A stretch of 64,000 nucleotides of DNA from Shewanella sp. SNU WT4 (lineage in GTDB: Bacteria; Pseudomonadota; Gammaproteobacteria; Enterobacterales; Shewanellaceae): positions 3,596,001 through 3,660,000 of the forward strand of contig NZ_CP041151.1 of the NCBI RefSeq assembly GCF_006494715.1. Direction: 5' to 3'. The notes under the pieces were generated by a model. It searched no databases and had not been told where the DNA came from. It saw nothing but the letters and a program-made list of their open reading frames with translations. Positions 27,718-37,451 of the stretch are shown piece by piece. A program made the position numbers and the translations under genes. Each line of letters opens with the position of its first letter. Positions within the stretch are counted from its first letter, which is position 1.

Positions 27718-29511
27718 TTAATAAACATCTTTTTGATAACGTTTTTGACTACGCAAATTATCGACATACTGCAACGCTTGCTCGCTCGATAATCCGCCGT
27801 GTTCTGCCACTAAGCTAAGTAAGGCTTGATGCACATCTTTGGCCATACGTTTTTCATCACCGCACACGTAAAAGTGCGCGCCCTCTTGTAACCATTGCCA
27901 CACCTGCGCCCCTTGAGCTAACAATCTGTGTTGGACATACACTTTCTCTGCCTGATCGCGCGAGAAGGCCACATTTAAGCGGGACAATACGCCAGATTTA
28001 AGGTATTGCTGCCATTCGATTTGATATAAAAAATCTTGCTCAAAATGCGGATTACCAAAGAATAACCAGGCGCTGCCTTGCACTCCGCTGACGGCGCGCT
28101 CTTGCAAGAAGGCTCTAAAAGGCGCTACTCCGGTTCCTGGCCCCACCATAATGATTTTAGTGTCAGGGTTTGGCGGCAAACGAAAGTTATGATTGGCTTC
28201 CACATAAATCTTAATGGCTTGCTCGCCGGCGCTTTGGGCTAGAAAGTGCGAGGCGCCGCCAAATCTTGCCTTACCGTTACGATCATCTTGCACCACAGCC
28301 ACAGTTAAATGCACTTCACTCCCGACTTCCAACTGGCTCGACGCTATGGAGTAAAGCCTTGGCGTCAGCGCGCGCAGGTTATCCACTAACGCCTGCGCGC
28401 TGATGGCGGCGGGATACTCAGTCATAATGTCAGCAAGTTGATGAGTGGCTAAATAAGTGCGCAGCTGATTTTTATCATCACTTAATGCAGTTAAGGTTTT
28501 TGACTCACTTAACTGCGCCCACCAAGCAATAGTGGCAGGCGTAAGCTGGGTGAGTTCTTTCTGAGTCAACAAGGCTTGCTGCACACTCACAGTGCTATCG
28601 CCCACTTGCACCAAAGCGCTGCCATCTAACTTGCCAAGCGCAACAATTTCAGACACTAATTCCAGATCATTACTAAACCACACCCCAAGGGCATCACCTG
28701 GCTGATAACTAATCTCAGACTCTCCTAAATCAATTTCAATATGGCGAATATCTTTGCTGGAATGTCGCCCGGTGATTTTCTGATTTAACAGTAATTGCCC
28801 TTGATAAGGCTGCGCCTTAGAAAATGCAGTCGCGCTTAGCGCTGAGGTTACGGCCACGCTCACAGCACTCGGCTTAGCGCCAGCTAATTCAGTTAATAAA
28901 GACAGTAATTGCTGCTGCCACTGATTAACCTCGGCTTGATAATCGACGTCGCAATCAAGCCTAGGCAACATTGCGCTGGCGCCTAGCTTTTGTAAACGCT
29001 CATCAAAGTCTTTACCGGTTTGGCAAAAGAATTCATAACTCGAATCACCAAGGGCTATCACCCCATAACGTAAGCCATCGAGTTTGGGCGCGCGGTTAGA
29101 GCCTAAAAACTGATGCAACTCAATGGCATCATCCGGCGCTTCACCTTCACCATGAGTGCTCACGACAACAACTAACCACTGCTCATTTTTTAATTGGCGC
29201 ACTGAATAGTCAGCCATAGATAATAAAGTGACCGCTATGCCTTGGGCTGTAATGACTTTGGCCATGTCTGTGGCTATAGCGCGGCTATTACCCGTTTGAC
29301 TGCCATACAGCAAGGTCAATTTAGCGGATGCAGCACTTGCGCCCGCGGCATAAGTTAAGGTGTCTACGCTTGCTTGCTGGCAACTGGCCGCAAGATAACC
29401 GCTAAGCCAGGCTTGCTGTAATGGCGACAACTGAGTCGTCAACTGACTCACCAGTTGCTTTTGACTGTCGGATAATAAGGGCGAGTCTTGATGATTAAGT
29501 GTTAACAGCAT
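27718..29511 (-). CDS. cysJ: NADPH sulfite reductase flavoprotein alpha subunit
   Basis: A 597-residue flavoprotein carrying electrons from NADPH through FAD and FMN to CysI. The N-terminal flavodoxin-like domain binds FMN (about residues 67-205: LLYGSQTGNSRAIATDMAK, VVVSTHGEGEAPDDAIELH). The FAD domain shows RLYSIASS, and the NADPH domain shows GPGTGVAPFRAFLQER and the C-terminal YVCGDEKRMAKDV. The length matches E. coli CysJ (599). First gene of the cysJIH operon and divergent from pntA; CysB control is expected, but its degenerate site could not be placed. Confidence 0.96.
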   Translation of the reverse strand: MLLTLNHQDSPLLSDSQKQLVSQLTTQLSPLQQAWLSGYLAASCQQASVDTLTYAAGASAASAKLTLLYGSQTGNSRAIATDMAKVITAQGIAVTLLSMADYSVRQLKNEQWLVVVVSTHGEGEAPDDAIELHQFLGSNRAPKLDGLRYGVIALGDSSYEFFCQTGKDFDERLQKLGASAMLPRLDCDVDYQAEVNQWQQQLLSLLTELAGAKPSAVSVAVTSALSATAFSKAQPYQGQLLLNQKITGRHSSKDIRHIEIDLGESEISYQPGDALGVWFSNDLELVSEIVALGKLDGSALVQVGDSTVSVQQALLTQKELTQLTPATIAWWAQLSESKTLTALSDDKNQLRTYLATHQLADIMTEYPAAISAQALVDNLRALTPRLYSIASSQLEVGSEVHLTVAVVQDDRNGKARFGGASHFLAQSAGEQAIKIYVEANHNFRLPPNPDTKIIMVGPGTGVAPFRAFLQERAVSGVQGSAWLFFGNPHFEQDFLYQIEWQQYLKSGVLSRLNVAFSRDQAEKVYVQHRLLAQGAQVWQWLQEGAHFYVCGDEKRMAKDVHQALLSLVAEHGGLSSEQALQYVDNLRSQKRYQKDVY

Positions 29512-29773
29512 AAGCAGGCTCGTAACATGAATGATTGGCCTAGCTTAGCGACTCATTAAAAAAGCAAAAAGAATAAAAGCTGCAATATTATTCTATTTGG
29601 CTATATGAATTGTTCATGATTTACGCTACAAAAGTGTGACTTAGAGCAAACCTTTTGTATGAGCGCAGGATAAAAACTCAAGTTCATTCAAATTATTCTT
29701 GCTCTAAAAGCTAGGCTTGCCACAATAAGTGAATTTTTGTGATGACACACACAAACCAAATAGAGGTGGTCCT

Positions 29774-30931
29774 TTGATTATTGGAATAGTGAGAGAAACT
29801 CTCGCCGGTGAGCGGCGAGTGGCGATGATCCCTGCGCAGGTAGCACAACTTGTTAAGAAACAGCATCAAGTTGTAGTTACTCAAGGTGCTGGTGAAGCCG
29901 CGGGTTTCAGTGATGCTGATTATCAAGCCGCCGGAGCCAGTGTACTGGCAAATAATTTAAGTGTTAGCCAACAGGCTGACATAGTTGCCGCCGTCAATGT
30001 GCAAGATGATGACTTAAGTCGCTTATGCGCTGAAGCTAAGCCATCACAAATCATCATAGGCATGATGGACCCGTTAATGAATGCCAAGGCGCTTAATGAT
30101 GCCGCCGCTTCTGGAGTAACCACTATGGCGCTGGAATTAATTCCACGCATCACCCGCGCGCAAAGCATGGATGTTTTATCATCCATGGCAACCATTGCTG
30201 GTTACAAGGCCGTGATTTTAGCTGCCCATAAAGCGCCGCGCTTATTTCCTATGTTAATGACAGCCGCTGGTACCTTAAAGCCAAGTCGAGTGTTTGTGAT
30301 GGGTGCAGGGGTTGCCGGTTTACAAGCATGCGCCACGGCCAAGCGTCTTGGCGGCGTCGTGGAAGCTTATGATATTCGCCCAGCGGCGCGTGAGCAGATT
30401 TTATCTGTGGGCGCGAAACCAGTAGAGCTTGACCTAGAAGCTGAAAACACTGAAACCGCCGGCGGTTACGCTAAAGAGCAAAGCGCTGAGTTTATAGCTA
30501 AGCAGCAACAAGCCATGAGCAAAGTATTATCAGTGCAAGATGTGGTAATCACTACCGCAGCGATTCCTGGTCGTAAGGCGCCTATCTTAGTGACTAAGGC
30601 TATGGTTGAAGCCATGAAACCTGGCACTGTGATTATCGACTTAGCGGCAGAAACCGGTGGCAACTGTGAGCTCACTCAATTAGGCCAAGAAGTGCAGCAC
30701 AATGGCGTGCTGATTTTGGGCCCTAGCAATATCGCCTCATCTGCGGCTAACCATGCCAGCCAGATGTACGGCACTAACCTGTCAAATCTATTGAATTTAT
30801 TGATAGATAAGCAAGGCGTGCTGCAGTTAAACCTTGAAGATGAAATCATTCGCGATACCTTAGTGACTCATCAAGGTGCGTTAGTTAACGAACGCCTGAA
30901 AGGCTTATTATCCTCAGTAGGAGCACAATAA
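29774..30931 (+). CDS. pntA: NAD(P) transhydrogenase subunit alpha part 1 (soluble NAD-binding)
   Basis: A 385-residue NAD(H)-binding domain I of the proton-translocating transhydrogenase. I choose the TTG at 29774 because GAGG lies seven bases upstream and because it gives MIIGIVRETLAGERRVAMIP, which fits the family; an ATG 15 codons earlier gives an atypical extension. Dinucleotide motif VFVMGAGVAGLQACATAKRLG is abbreviated here to VMGAGVAGLQA. The membrane part found at the C-terminus of E. coli PntA is encoded by the next gene instead, as in Rhodospirillum rubrum. First gene of a three-gene operon. Confidence 0.92.
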   Translation: MIIGIVRETLAGERRVAMIPAQVAQLVKKQHQVVVTQGAGEAAGFSDADYQAAGASVLANNLSVSQQADIVAAVNVQDDDLSRLCAEAKPSQIIIGMMDPLMNAKALNDAAASGVTTMALELIPRITRAQSMDVLSSMATIAGYKAVILAAHKAPRLFPMLMTAAGTLKPSRVFVMGAGVAGLQACATAKRLGGVVEAYDIRPAAREQILSVGAKPVELDLEAENTETAGGYAKEQSAEFIAKQQQAMSKVLSVQDVVITTAAIPGRKAPILVTKAMVEAMKPGTVIIDLAAETGGNCELTQLGQEVQHNGVLILGPSNIASSAANHASQMYGTNLSNLLNLLIDKQGVLQLNLEDEIIRDTLVTHQGALVNERLKGLLSSVGAQ

Positions 30932-30932
30932 T

Positions 30933-31208
30933 ATGGAACTGCTACTTCTTATCACCCTCTTTGTGGTGGCGGTATTTCTTGGTGTAGAACTTATCACTAA
31001 GGTGCCCCCGACTCTGCACACGCCATTAATGTCAGGCTCTAACGCTATTTCAGGGATTGCCATTGTCGGCGCACTGTTATCTGCCGGCAGCGAGCAAGGT
31101 ATTTGGGTTAACATTTTTGGCTTTGTCGCCGTTACTTTAGCCACCATCAACGTGGTCGGTGGCTATATGGTCACCAACCGCATGCTGGCCATGTTCAAAA
31201 GGAAATAA
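30933..31208 (+). CDS. NAD(P) transhydrogenase subunit alpha part 2 (membrane)
   Basis: A 91-residue membrane protein with three hydrophobic segments, corresponding to the C-terminal membrane domain of E. coli PntA. The stretch VFLGVELITKVPPTLHTPLM is highly family-typical, and the second half reads VTLATINVVGGYMVTNRML. It forms part of the proton channel with PntB. It starts one base after the first subunit's stop, so all three subunits are made from one message. In R. rubrum this gene is called pntAB (pntA2). Confidence 0.93.
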   Translation: MELLLLITLFVVAVFLGVELITKVPPTLHTPLMSGSNAISGIAIVGALLSAGSEQGIWVNIFGFVAVTLATINVVGGYMVTNRMLAMFKRK

Positions 31209-31214
31209 GCCCAG

Positions 31215-32597
31215 ATGAATATCACTATTATTTACCTCGCCTATTTGGTGGCGTCATGTTTATTCATTTTAGGTATCAAAGGATTAACTAAGCCAAGAAC
31301 CGCAGTACGCGGCAATCAGTTATCAGCCTTAGGTATGTTAATCGCTGTAGTTGTGACCTTAGTTGATAAGAGCATCGTTGATTATCAATGGATTATTGCA
31401 GGCCTTGTGGTCGGTAGTGCTATTGGCCTCTTCATGGCTAAACGCATTCAGGTAACCTCAATGCCGCAAATGGTGGCCTTACTCAATGGTTTTGGTGGCG
31501 GCGCCTCGTTATTTGTCGCCTTAGCTAACTTTGTTGACCCGACGGCAGCCACCCACTTAGTGGCCTTAATTTCCATTGCGGCAACTGTAGTGATTGGCGG
31601 TGTGACCTTATCCGGCTCATTAATTGCCTTTGGTAAACTGCAAGAATTACTGTCTGGTAATCCTATTCGCATTCCAGGTAACAGCCTGATTAACGCCGCA
31701 TTGTTAGTGGCAAGCTTAGTCTTGTCTGTGATGCTAGTGTTAGACCCAAGCAACCACGCATTGGTTTATAGCTTGATGGTTGTCGCTATTTTGCTCGGTA
31801 TCTTCTTAGTACTGCCTATTGGCGGCGCGGACATGCCAGTAGTTATTGCCTTACTGAACTCATATTCAGGTATTGCAGCAGCCACTACTGGTTTCATCAC
31901 AGGTAACACAGTACTGATAGTTTCTGGCGCGTTAGTGGGCGCATCTGGCATTATCCTGACGCAAATCATGTGTAAAGCCATGAACCGCAGCTTGTTTAAC
32001 GTGTTGTTTGGCGTGATGGCTGAAGCGGGTGAAGTCGCCGATGCTGATGAAGTCTATGCCGGTAAAGTTAAATCTACCTCAGCGGAAGAAGTAGCCATGA
32101 TGCTGGAAACAGCCACTAAGGTTATTATCGTGCCAGGTTACGGTTTAGCGCAGGCGCAGGCGCAGCACGCAGTGCGTGAATTAGCCTCAGTATTGCAAAA
32201 GCGCGGCACTGAAGTGACTTACGCCATTCACCCAGTGGCAGGTCGTATGCCAGGACACATGAACGTACTGTTAGCAGAAGCTGAAGTGCCATACGATCAA
32301 CTGCTGGAAATGGATGAAGCGAACCCACAGTTTGAGCAAACCGATGTTGCCATTGTGATTGGTGCCAACGATGTGACCAACCCTATGGCGCGTGAAGACA
32401 AGGGCAGCCCAATTTATGGCATGCCAATTCTGAATGTCGATAAAGCGCGTAACGTCATTGTGGTTAAGCGCTCACTGAGCCCAGGCTTTGCTGGCTTACC
32501 TAACCCGCTGTTTGCCATGGATAACACCTTGATGTTATTCGGCGATGGTAAAAAGGCTATCGTGGAAGTGACCCAAAGCTTGAATGAAGCCGATTAA
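31215..32597 (+). CDS. pntB: NAD(P) transhydrogenase subunit beta
   Basis: A 460-residue subunit with an N-terminal membrane domain (about residues 1-260, roughly nine helices) and a C-terminal NADP(H)-binding domain III. Domain III shows VIIVPGYGLAQAQAQHAV, VTYAIHPVAGRMPGHMNVL, VIGANDVTNPMAR and VVKRSLSPGFAGLPNPLF, all conserved. With the two alpha parts it uses the proton gradient to reduce NADP+ with NADH. It begins six bases after the preceding gene and is closed by a strong terminator. Confidence 0.96.
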   Translation: MNITIIYLAYLVASCLFILGIKGLTKPRTAVRGNQLSALGMLIAVVVTLVDKSIVDYQWIIAGLVVGSAIGLFMAKRIQVTSMPQMVALLNGFGGGASLFVALANFVDPTAATHLVALISIAATVVIGGVTLSGSLIAFGKLQELLSGNPIRIPGNSLINAALLVASLVLSVMLVLDPSNHALVYSLMVVAILLGIFLVLPIGGADMPVVIALLNSYSGIAAATTGFITGNTVLIVSGALVGASGIILTQIMCKAMNRSLFNVLFGVMAEAGEVADADEVYAGKVKSTSAEEVAMMLETATKVIIVPGYGLAQAQAQHAVRELASVLQKRGTEVTYAIHPVAGRMPGHMNVLLAEAEVPYDQLLEMDEANPQFEQTDVAIVIGANDVTNPMAREDKGSPIYGMPILNVDKARNVIVVKRSLSPGFAGLPNPLFAMDNTLMLFGDGKKAIVEVTQSLNEAD

Positions 32598-32660
32598 TGG
32601 TGAATTCGCTTACGTTTGAGTTTAAAACCTAAGCAAACAAGCACAGACATGAATAATATC

Positions 32661-32687
32661 AAGCCGCTGTATTCAGCGGCTTTTTTT
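32661..32687 (+). terminator. Rho-independent terminator of the pnt operon
   Basis: An 8-bp stem AGCCGCTG/CAGCGGCT (32662-32669 with 32674-32681) with a TATT loop, followed by a run of T (32681-32687). Confidence 0.93.
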
Positions 32688-32713
32688 ATGCCTGACACCT
32701 TCGCCAATAAAGA

Positions 32714-33769
32714 CTAGTGAATAAATTCTTTAAACTCTTGCTGCCACTGTTGCAGTTCATCTGCCGACAAAAAATGCGCAAAGGTTGGCGCGAGTAAACG
32801 CCAAGCTTGCTCGCGCCGCCACCATAAATATTGGCTCAAGACTGGGCCCTTGTGCGGTGCAAAACTTTGAGATATTAAACTTTGCAGTTCACTTAATTCA
32901 GCCCTAGGTGGTAATCGCCAGTTAGAAGCTTCACTGTCAATAAAGCGCATAAAGCCGATAAAGGATGGATTTTGCCACGCTGACAGCGGCACCTCAGTTA
33001 ATAAGCCATACAGCACAGGCACGCTCCAGTGCGATGCATTAGCCCTTGAATTTAATAAAGCTAAATTACGCCTATGGTATTGCTGCCAACCTAAACGTAA
33101 ATCTCCAACATGCTGCACGCTGCGCCAAATGCTATAGATATCGGCCAAGGTCTCATGCTGAGTAGCCTCATGTTGAGCAATCTCATGCTGAACGGCTTCT
33201 TGCTGGCTTAGACTGGCGTGAGGCGCAAATGCCAAGGCTTCGGGCAACAGCCCCTCGTTTTGCATTTTTTCCACCAGCAAATGGCCAATTTCATGCCACT
33301 CACTCATTAGCGCTTGCTCGGTTAACGGCAATTGCCAATAGCGACCACGGCAATAAGTAGAGACTTCAGTGGGAATATTGTGTGGCGCTAATATGATCAA
33401 GCCAACATCTTGCTGAAACTTACTGCCGCCTTGTGTTGATGGCGGCAAACTCACACTGATACTCATGGCGCCATGCCATCCAAAACTTGCCAGCATCTCA
33501 TCAACGCTCGGCAAGGCTTGCTGCCAAGGGCGTGGCAACTGCGCTAAACACAAGCTGAGCTCTTTAGCGGCGCATACTTTTACTTGCTGCGCGAGCCAAG
33601 TGTCGATATCCGCCTTATCTGAAGCAACAGACGCATTCGCTCCATCTCCAGCATGGGCGCATAAAAAAGGCGCCACAGCAACAGCGGGCGCCCATAGAAA
33701 TAGTAATAGCGATATCAAGGCGCGTTGGCGCCTAGCTTGATAAGGGCTGCGAACAAACGCGCTTATCAA
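32714..33769 (-). CDS. Secreted zincin-like (DUF4344-type) metallopeptidase candidate
   Basis: A protein of about 351 residues if translated from the TTG at 33769, just past the hldE stop; the only upstream ATG (33859) would overlap hldE by 80 bases. A basic N-terminus and hydrophobic stretch (ALISLLLFLWAPAVAVA) suggest a signal peptide. A zinc-binding HEIGH motif (about 159-163) is followed some 40 residues later by HETLADIYSIW, resembling the ExxAD third-ligand region of DUF4344-type zincins. Between them lies a run of QHExx pentapeptides coded by a 15-base tandem repeat. Peptidase activity is inferred. Its placement downstream of hldE suggests co-transcription and an envelope role. Confidence 0.6.
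   Translation of the reverse strand: MISAFVRSPYQARRQRALISLLLFLWAPAVAVAPFLCAHAGDGANASVASDKADIDTWLAQQVKVCAAKELSLCLAQLPRPWQQALPSVDEMLASFGWHGAMSISVSLPPSTQGGSKFQQDVGLIILAPHNIPTEVSTYCRGRYWQLPLTEQALMSEWHEIGHLLVEKMQNEGLLPEALAFAPHASLSQQEAVQHEIAQHEATQHETLADIYSIWRSVQHVGDLRLGWQQYHRRNLALLNSRANASHWSVPVLYGLLTEVPLSAWQNPSFIGFMRFIDSEASNWRLPPRAELSELQSLISQSFAPHKGPVLSQYLWWRREQAWRLLAPTFAHFLSADELQQWQQEFKEFIH
33152..33196. repeat. Three 15-base tandem repeats inside the zincin-like gene
   Basis: CTCATG begins units at 33152, 33167 and 33182 (exact 15-base period, units differing at a few positions). On the minus strand they encode QHEIA-QHEAT-QHETL, preceded by the related QQEAV. Confidence 0.8.
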
Positions 33770-33779
33770 GCCAATACCA

Positions 33780-35207
33780 TTATTGACGCGCCATAATGCG
33801 CTCAATGATCTTGGTGGTGGAAACCCCTTCTTCAAAGCACAAAACTTGCACTTGTCCACCTGCGGCTATCACTTCGGCGCCGCCAGCGATTTCATTCACT
33901 TTATAATCGCCGCCTTTGACTAATAAGTCTGGCAGTAAGCGCGCAATTAAACGCTGCGGCGTATCTTCAGTAAACGGCACGACCCAATCGACTGACGCTA
34001 AGCCTGCTAATACCGCCATGCGTCTATCGGTTGGATTAACAGGGCGTCCTTCGCCTTTTAAACGCTTAACCGAAGCATCATCATTTACTGCCACGATTAA
34101 GCGATCGCCAAGGGCGCGCGCTTGCTGCAAGTAGCTGACGTGGCCTGCATGCAAAATATCAAAGCAGCCGTTGGTTAATACTACTTTTTCACCGCGTAAA
34201 CGCGCTTGCTCAAGGGCGTACATCAGCTGATCTTCACTGATAACTCCAAGACCAGATTCTTGCACTACAGCTAAGGCATTGATTAATTCAATGCGAGTAA
34301 CGCTTGATGTTCCAAGCTTACCTACCACTATGCCAGCCGCAGTATTGGCTAAGGCGCAGGCTTTAGCTAAATCACTGCCCGCCGCTAACGCGCAGGCCAA
34401 GGTGGAAATTACTGTATCCCCTGCGCCTGTCACGTCATAGACTTCTTTAGCGACTGTGGGAATATGTAATTCCTGCGCGTCACGGGTAATTAAGGTCATG
34501 CCTTTTTCCGAGCGCGTCACTAATAATGCGGTAATATCAAAGGCAGCCAATAAGCCTTGCGCTTTGGCGACTAAGTCAGCTTCGTTAGTGACTTTACCAA
34601 CCACAGCTTCAAATTCTGACATATTAGGAGTCAGTAAATACGCGCCGCGGTAACGCCCAAAATCACTGCCTTTAGGGTCGACTAACACTTTAACGCCCTT
34701 AGCATTGGCACTGGCAATCAGCTCAACCGGGTTATCAATAGCGCCCTTGGCGTAATCTGATAACAGCATCACCTGACAGGAATCAAGCTTAGCTTCGGCG
34801 CTCGCAGACAAGCATTGGCTATCGGCTTGACTGAACTTTTGCTCAAAGTCTAAACGGATAAGCTGCTGATTTCTTGATAAAATTCTAAGCTTGGTGATGG
34901 TGGGTTTGTCAGCAACCGTATGCCAATGGCTATCGACACCCACAGCATCTAAGGCGCGGGAGAGAATAGTGGCGTTATCATCATTACCGGTAAGGCCGCA
35001 CAAAATGGCTTGGCCACCTAAGGTTGCAATATTGAGCGCCACGTTCGCCGCGCCGCCCGGTCTATCTTCAATTTGTTCAACCTGAACGACAGGGACGGGA
35101 GCCTCTGGAGAAATACGACCCGTCGGTCCCACCCAATATCTATCTAACATCACATCACCCACAACTAGCACGCGGGCTTGCTCAAAGGCTGGTAAGGAAT
35201 GCTTCAT
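33780..35207 (-). CDS. hldE: Bifunctional heptose 7-phosphate kinase / heptose 1-phosphate adenylyltransferase
   Basis: A 475-residue fusion making ADP-heptose for the lipopolysaccharide inner core. The N-terminal ribokinase-like domain (about 1-320) shows [23 protein letters not shown] (key part [10 protein letters not shown]), [13 protein letters not shown] and the catalytic [11 protein letters not shown]. The C-terminal nucleotidyltransferase (about 340-475) shows [19 protein letters not shown], whose HAGH is the HxGH motif. The length matches E. coli HldE (477). In E. coli hldE sits with glnE and ygiF; here those genes lie in the same window but apart. Confidence 0.96.
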   Translation of the reverse strand: MKHSLPAFEQARVLVVGDVMLDRYWVGPTGRISPEAPVPVVQVEQIEDRPGGAANVALNIATLGGQAILCGLTGNDDNATILSRALDAVGVDSHWHTVADKPTITKLRILSRNQQLIRLDFEQKFSQADSQCLSASAEAKLDSCQVMLLSDYAKGAIDNPVELIASANAKGVKVLVDPKGSDFGRYRGAYLLTPNMSEFEAVVGKVTNEADLVAKAQGLLAAFDITALLVTRSEKGMTLITRDAQELHIPTVAKEVYDVTGAGDTVISTLACALAAGSDLAKACALANTAAGIVVGKLGTSSVTRIELINALAVVQESGLGVISEDQLMYALEQARLRGEKVVLTNGCFDILHAGHVSYLQQARALGDRLIVAVNDDASVKRLKGEGRPVNPTDRRMAVLAGLASVDWVVPFTEDTPQRLIARLLPDLLVKGGDYKVNEIAGGAEVIAAGGQVQVLCFEEGVSTTKIIERIMARQ

Positions 35208-35310
35208 AAGACTCTATATATAATTCAGAAATTAAACGTAATTGTACCTAATTTTCTAACAAAAATGCGTTAGTATAACGGCTAATTTTTGCCTAATTTG
35301 AGAGAATGCT

Positions 35311-36237
35311 GTGGTTGAACAAGCTAAATTCTCCGCCAAACTCCTGCATCCGCGCTTTTGGTTAGTGTGGTTTGGAGTGGGGATCGCGAGATTACTCCTA
35401 CTATTACCCCTACGCTGGCAGATGAAAATCGGCGCCGCGATTGGGCGTCTTGCTATGAAATTCGTTAAAAGTCGCGTCAATATTGCCAAACGCAATATTG
35501 AGCTCTGTTTCCCCCAGTTAAGTCCATCAGAGCAAACAGCCCTGCTCACCCGTAATTTTGAAGAAACGGGCAAGGCCATCTTTGATACTGTGAGTGCTTG
35601 GTGGTGGCCAGACAGTAAAATTCATCGTCATATGCAGATTAACGGCCAAGAGTTTGTGGAAGAGGCGCGTGCCCAAGGCCATGGCGTTATTCTATTTGCT
35701 GTGCACTGCCTGCCGCTTGAGATGGGCGCACGTATTTTTGGGCAATTTCAACCTGGGGTTGGCGTCTATCGTCCCCATAACAACCCTGTGATTGAATACC
35801 TACAAGTCAAAGGGCGACTGCGTTCCAATAAGGCGCTAGTGCCTAAACGCGATATGCGCCAAATGGTGCGCAGCCTTAGAGCCACAGATGTTATCTGGTA
35901 CACGGCAGATCAAGATTTTGGCCGTTCGAGCGCCATTTTTATTCCCTTTTTTGCGGTTAAAGACGCGGCGACCATCACAGGTGCTACGACCTTAGCCAAA
36001 TTAGGTAAGGCCAAAGTATTACCTTTCTTTGTAGAGCGCAATCATGATGATAGTGGCTATAACATAGAAATAATGGCACCATTGACCGACTTTCCTGGTG
36101 AAAATGAAGTCGTGGATGCAACGCGCGGTAATCGTATCGTTGAGCAAATCATCAGTCGTAATCCGGCGCAATATATGTGGCTTCATCGCCGCTTTAAAAC
36201 CCGCCCAGATATCGATACCCCTTCACTTTACCATTAA
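35311..36237 (+). CDS. lpxL: Lipid A late acyltransferase (LpxL/LpxM family)
   Basis: A 308-residue inner-membrane acyltransferase that adds a secondary acyl chain to lipid A. A hydrophobic segment lies near the N-terminus (about 19-35). The catalytic HX4E motif is HCLPLE within FAVHCLPLEMGARIFG (about residue 132), followed by VYRPHNNPVIE and the DQDFG region typical of HtrB/LpxL. Translation probably starts at the GTG at 35311; the nearby ATG at 35306 is out of frame. LpxL and LpxM cannot be fully separated by reading; LpxL fits best. Divergent from hldE. Confidence 0.88.
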   Translation: MVEQAKFSAKLLHPRFWLVWFGVGIARLLLLLPLRWQMKIGAAIGRLAMKFVKSRVNIAKRNIELCFPQLSPSEQTALLTRNFEETGKAIFDTVSAWWWPDSKIHRHMQINGQEFVEEARAQGHGVILFAVHCLPLEMGARIFGQFQPGVGVYRPHNNPVIEYLQVKGRLRSNKALVPKRDMRQMVRSLRATDVIWYTADQDFGRSSAIFIPFFAVKDAATITGATTLAKLGKAKVLPFFVERNHDDSGYNIEIMAPLTDFPGENEVVDATRGNRIVEQIISRNPAQYMWLHRRFKTRPDIDTPSLYH

Positions 36238-36264
36238 CCCACTCGAGAGGATTAATTGCTACCT

Positions 36265-37179
36265 ATGTTTAAACATCTAAGTGCCATCGGCTGTTGGTGG
36301 CTTGCTATGTTCAGCGCTCAGGCGCTAGCTGTCGACTATGCGTTGCCAAGTAATGGTAGCAGTCTTGTGGGTGAAAACATCTATTACACTGTTCCTGAGG
36401 GTAAGTTATCCCTTGAAAGTATTGCGGCCGAATTTCAACTGGGTTTAACCAATCTTATCGAGGCCAACCCTGGGGTTGACCCGTATTTGCCGCGCCCAGG
36501 TAGCACCTTAATCATTCCGCAGCAGCTGATTTTGCCTGCCACTAAACGTGAAGGTTTGGTGATTAATACCGCCGAAATGCGCATCTACTATTACCCTAAG
36601 GGTAAAAACATAGTGCAAGTGTTACCTATTGGCATAGGCCAAATTGGTCGTGACACTCCTGAAAACTGGGTCACTAAGGTGTACCGTAAGCGCGCCAATC
36701 CAACTTGGACGCCAACCACTAGAATGCGCAAAGAATATGCCGCCAGAGGCGAGATTTTACCGGACGTTTGGCCGGCAGGCCCTGATAACCCGATGGGATT
36801 ATTCGCCTTATATGTGGGCGATCTCTATGCCATTCACGGCACTAACGCCGATTTCGGTATTGGTTTGCGCGTAAGCCAAGGCTGCGTGCGTCTGCGTAAT
36901 GATGATATTGCTGAATTATTCGCACAAGTGCCCGTGGGCACCCGCGTAGAATTTATCAATGTGCCAATTAAGGCCAGTGTTGAGCCTAATGGTAATCGCT
37001 ATGTTGAAGTGCATCAGCCATTATCGCGCTCAGAGCAAGAGTTTGAATCAGACGCTGTGGTGCCGTTAGATATTCCTAAAAATATCACCGCCATTATTGC
37101 CCATAAAGATACTGACTCATTTGCCTTAAAGCGCGCATTAGAAGATAGATCTGGCATACCTACCCGTATTAGCCAGTAA
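36265..37179 (+). CDS. L,D-transpeptidase with LysM domain (YbiS/ErfK family)
   Basis: A 304-residue periplasmic enzyme. A signal peptide ([20 protein letters not shown], cleavage near ALA) is followed by a LysM-type peptidoglycan-binding segment (about residues 40-85) and a YkuD catalytic domain (about 92-230). The domain carries the catalytic motif [20 protein letters not shown], with Cys and Arg in [11 protein letters not shown]. Such enzymes cross-link peptidoglycan 3-3 or attach the Braun lipoprotein. A TTG at 36256 has better spacing to GAGAGG and may be the real start, adding three residues. It follows lpxL by 27 bases, probably one operon. Confidence 0.88.
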   Translation: MFKHLSAIGCWWLAMFSAQALAVDYALPSNGSSLVGENIYYTVPEGKLSLESIAAEFQLGLTNLIEANPGVDPYLPRPGSTLIIPQQLILPATKREGLVINTAEMRIYYYPKGKNIVQVLPIGIGQIGRDTPENWVTKVYRKRANPTWTPTTRMRKEYAARGEILPDVWPAGPDNPMGLFALYVGDLYAIHGTNADFGIGLRVSQGCVRLRNDDIAELFAQVPVGTRVEFINVPIKASVEPNGNRYVEVHQPLSRSEQEFESDAVVPLDIPKNITAIIAHKDTDSFALKRALEDRSGIPTRISQ

Positions 37180-37222
37180 CCTACCCGTACTAGCCTGTAA
37201 TAGTCACGCTGTTCAATGCCGC

Positions 37223-37250
37223 AAACGCCTAAGCCCTGCTTAGGCGTTTT
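37223..37250. terminator. Terminator after the L,D-transpeptidase gene
   Basis: An 11-bp stem AAACGCCTAAG/CTTAGGCGTTT (37223-37233 with 37239-37249) with a CCCTG loop and a T tract. Confidence 0.88.
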
Positions 37251-37451
37251 ACTTTGTGAGGGAGTTTTTTAATAAATCATAAAGCAATCATATTGTTAGT
37301 TAGTCAAATTAATCACAGCCAAACGCGTTAAATTATTAGCATTAACAAACACAACAATTTAACATTGAGCGCAATTATGTGGCCGCATGATGAACTAAAG
37401 GTTCGATATCAAGCGCTTGGCCGCTAACAAGCTCAATAATGGAGTGCGATG

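Noticed and set aside
33152..33196. CRISPR-like short repeats
   Set aside because: The 15-base units are directly tandem without spacers, lie in frame inside a coding region, and no cas genes are near.
33770..33859. ATG start of the zincin-like gene at 33859
   Set aside because: It would overlap the end of hldE by 80 bases and put a non-signal, cysteine-rich segment before the signal peptide. The TTG at 33769 fits better.
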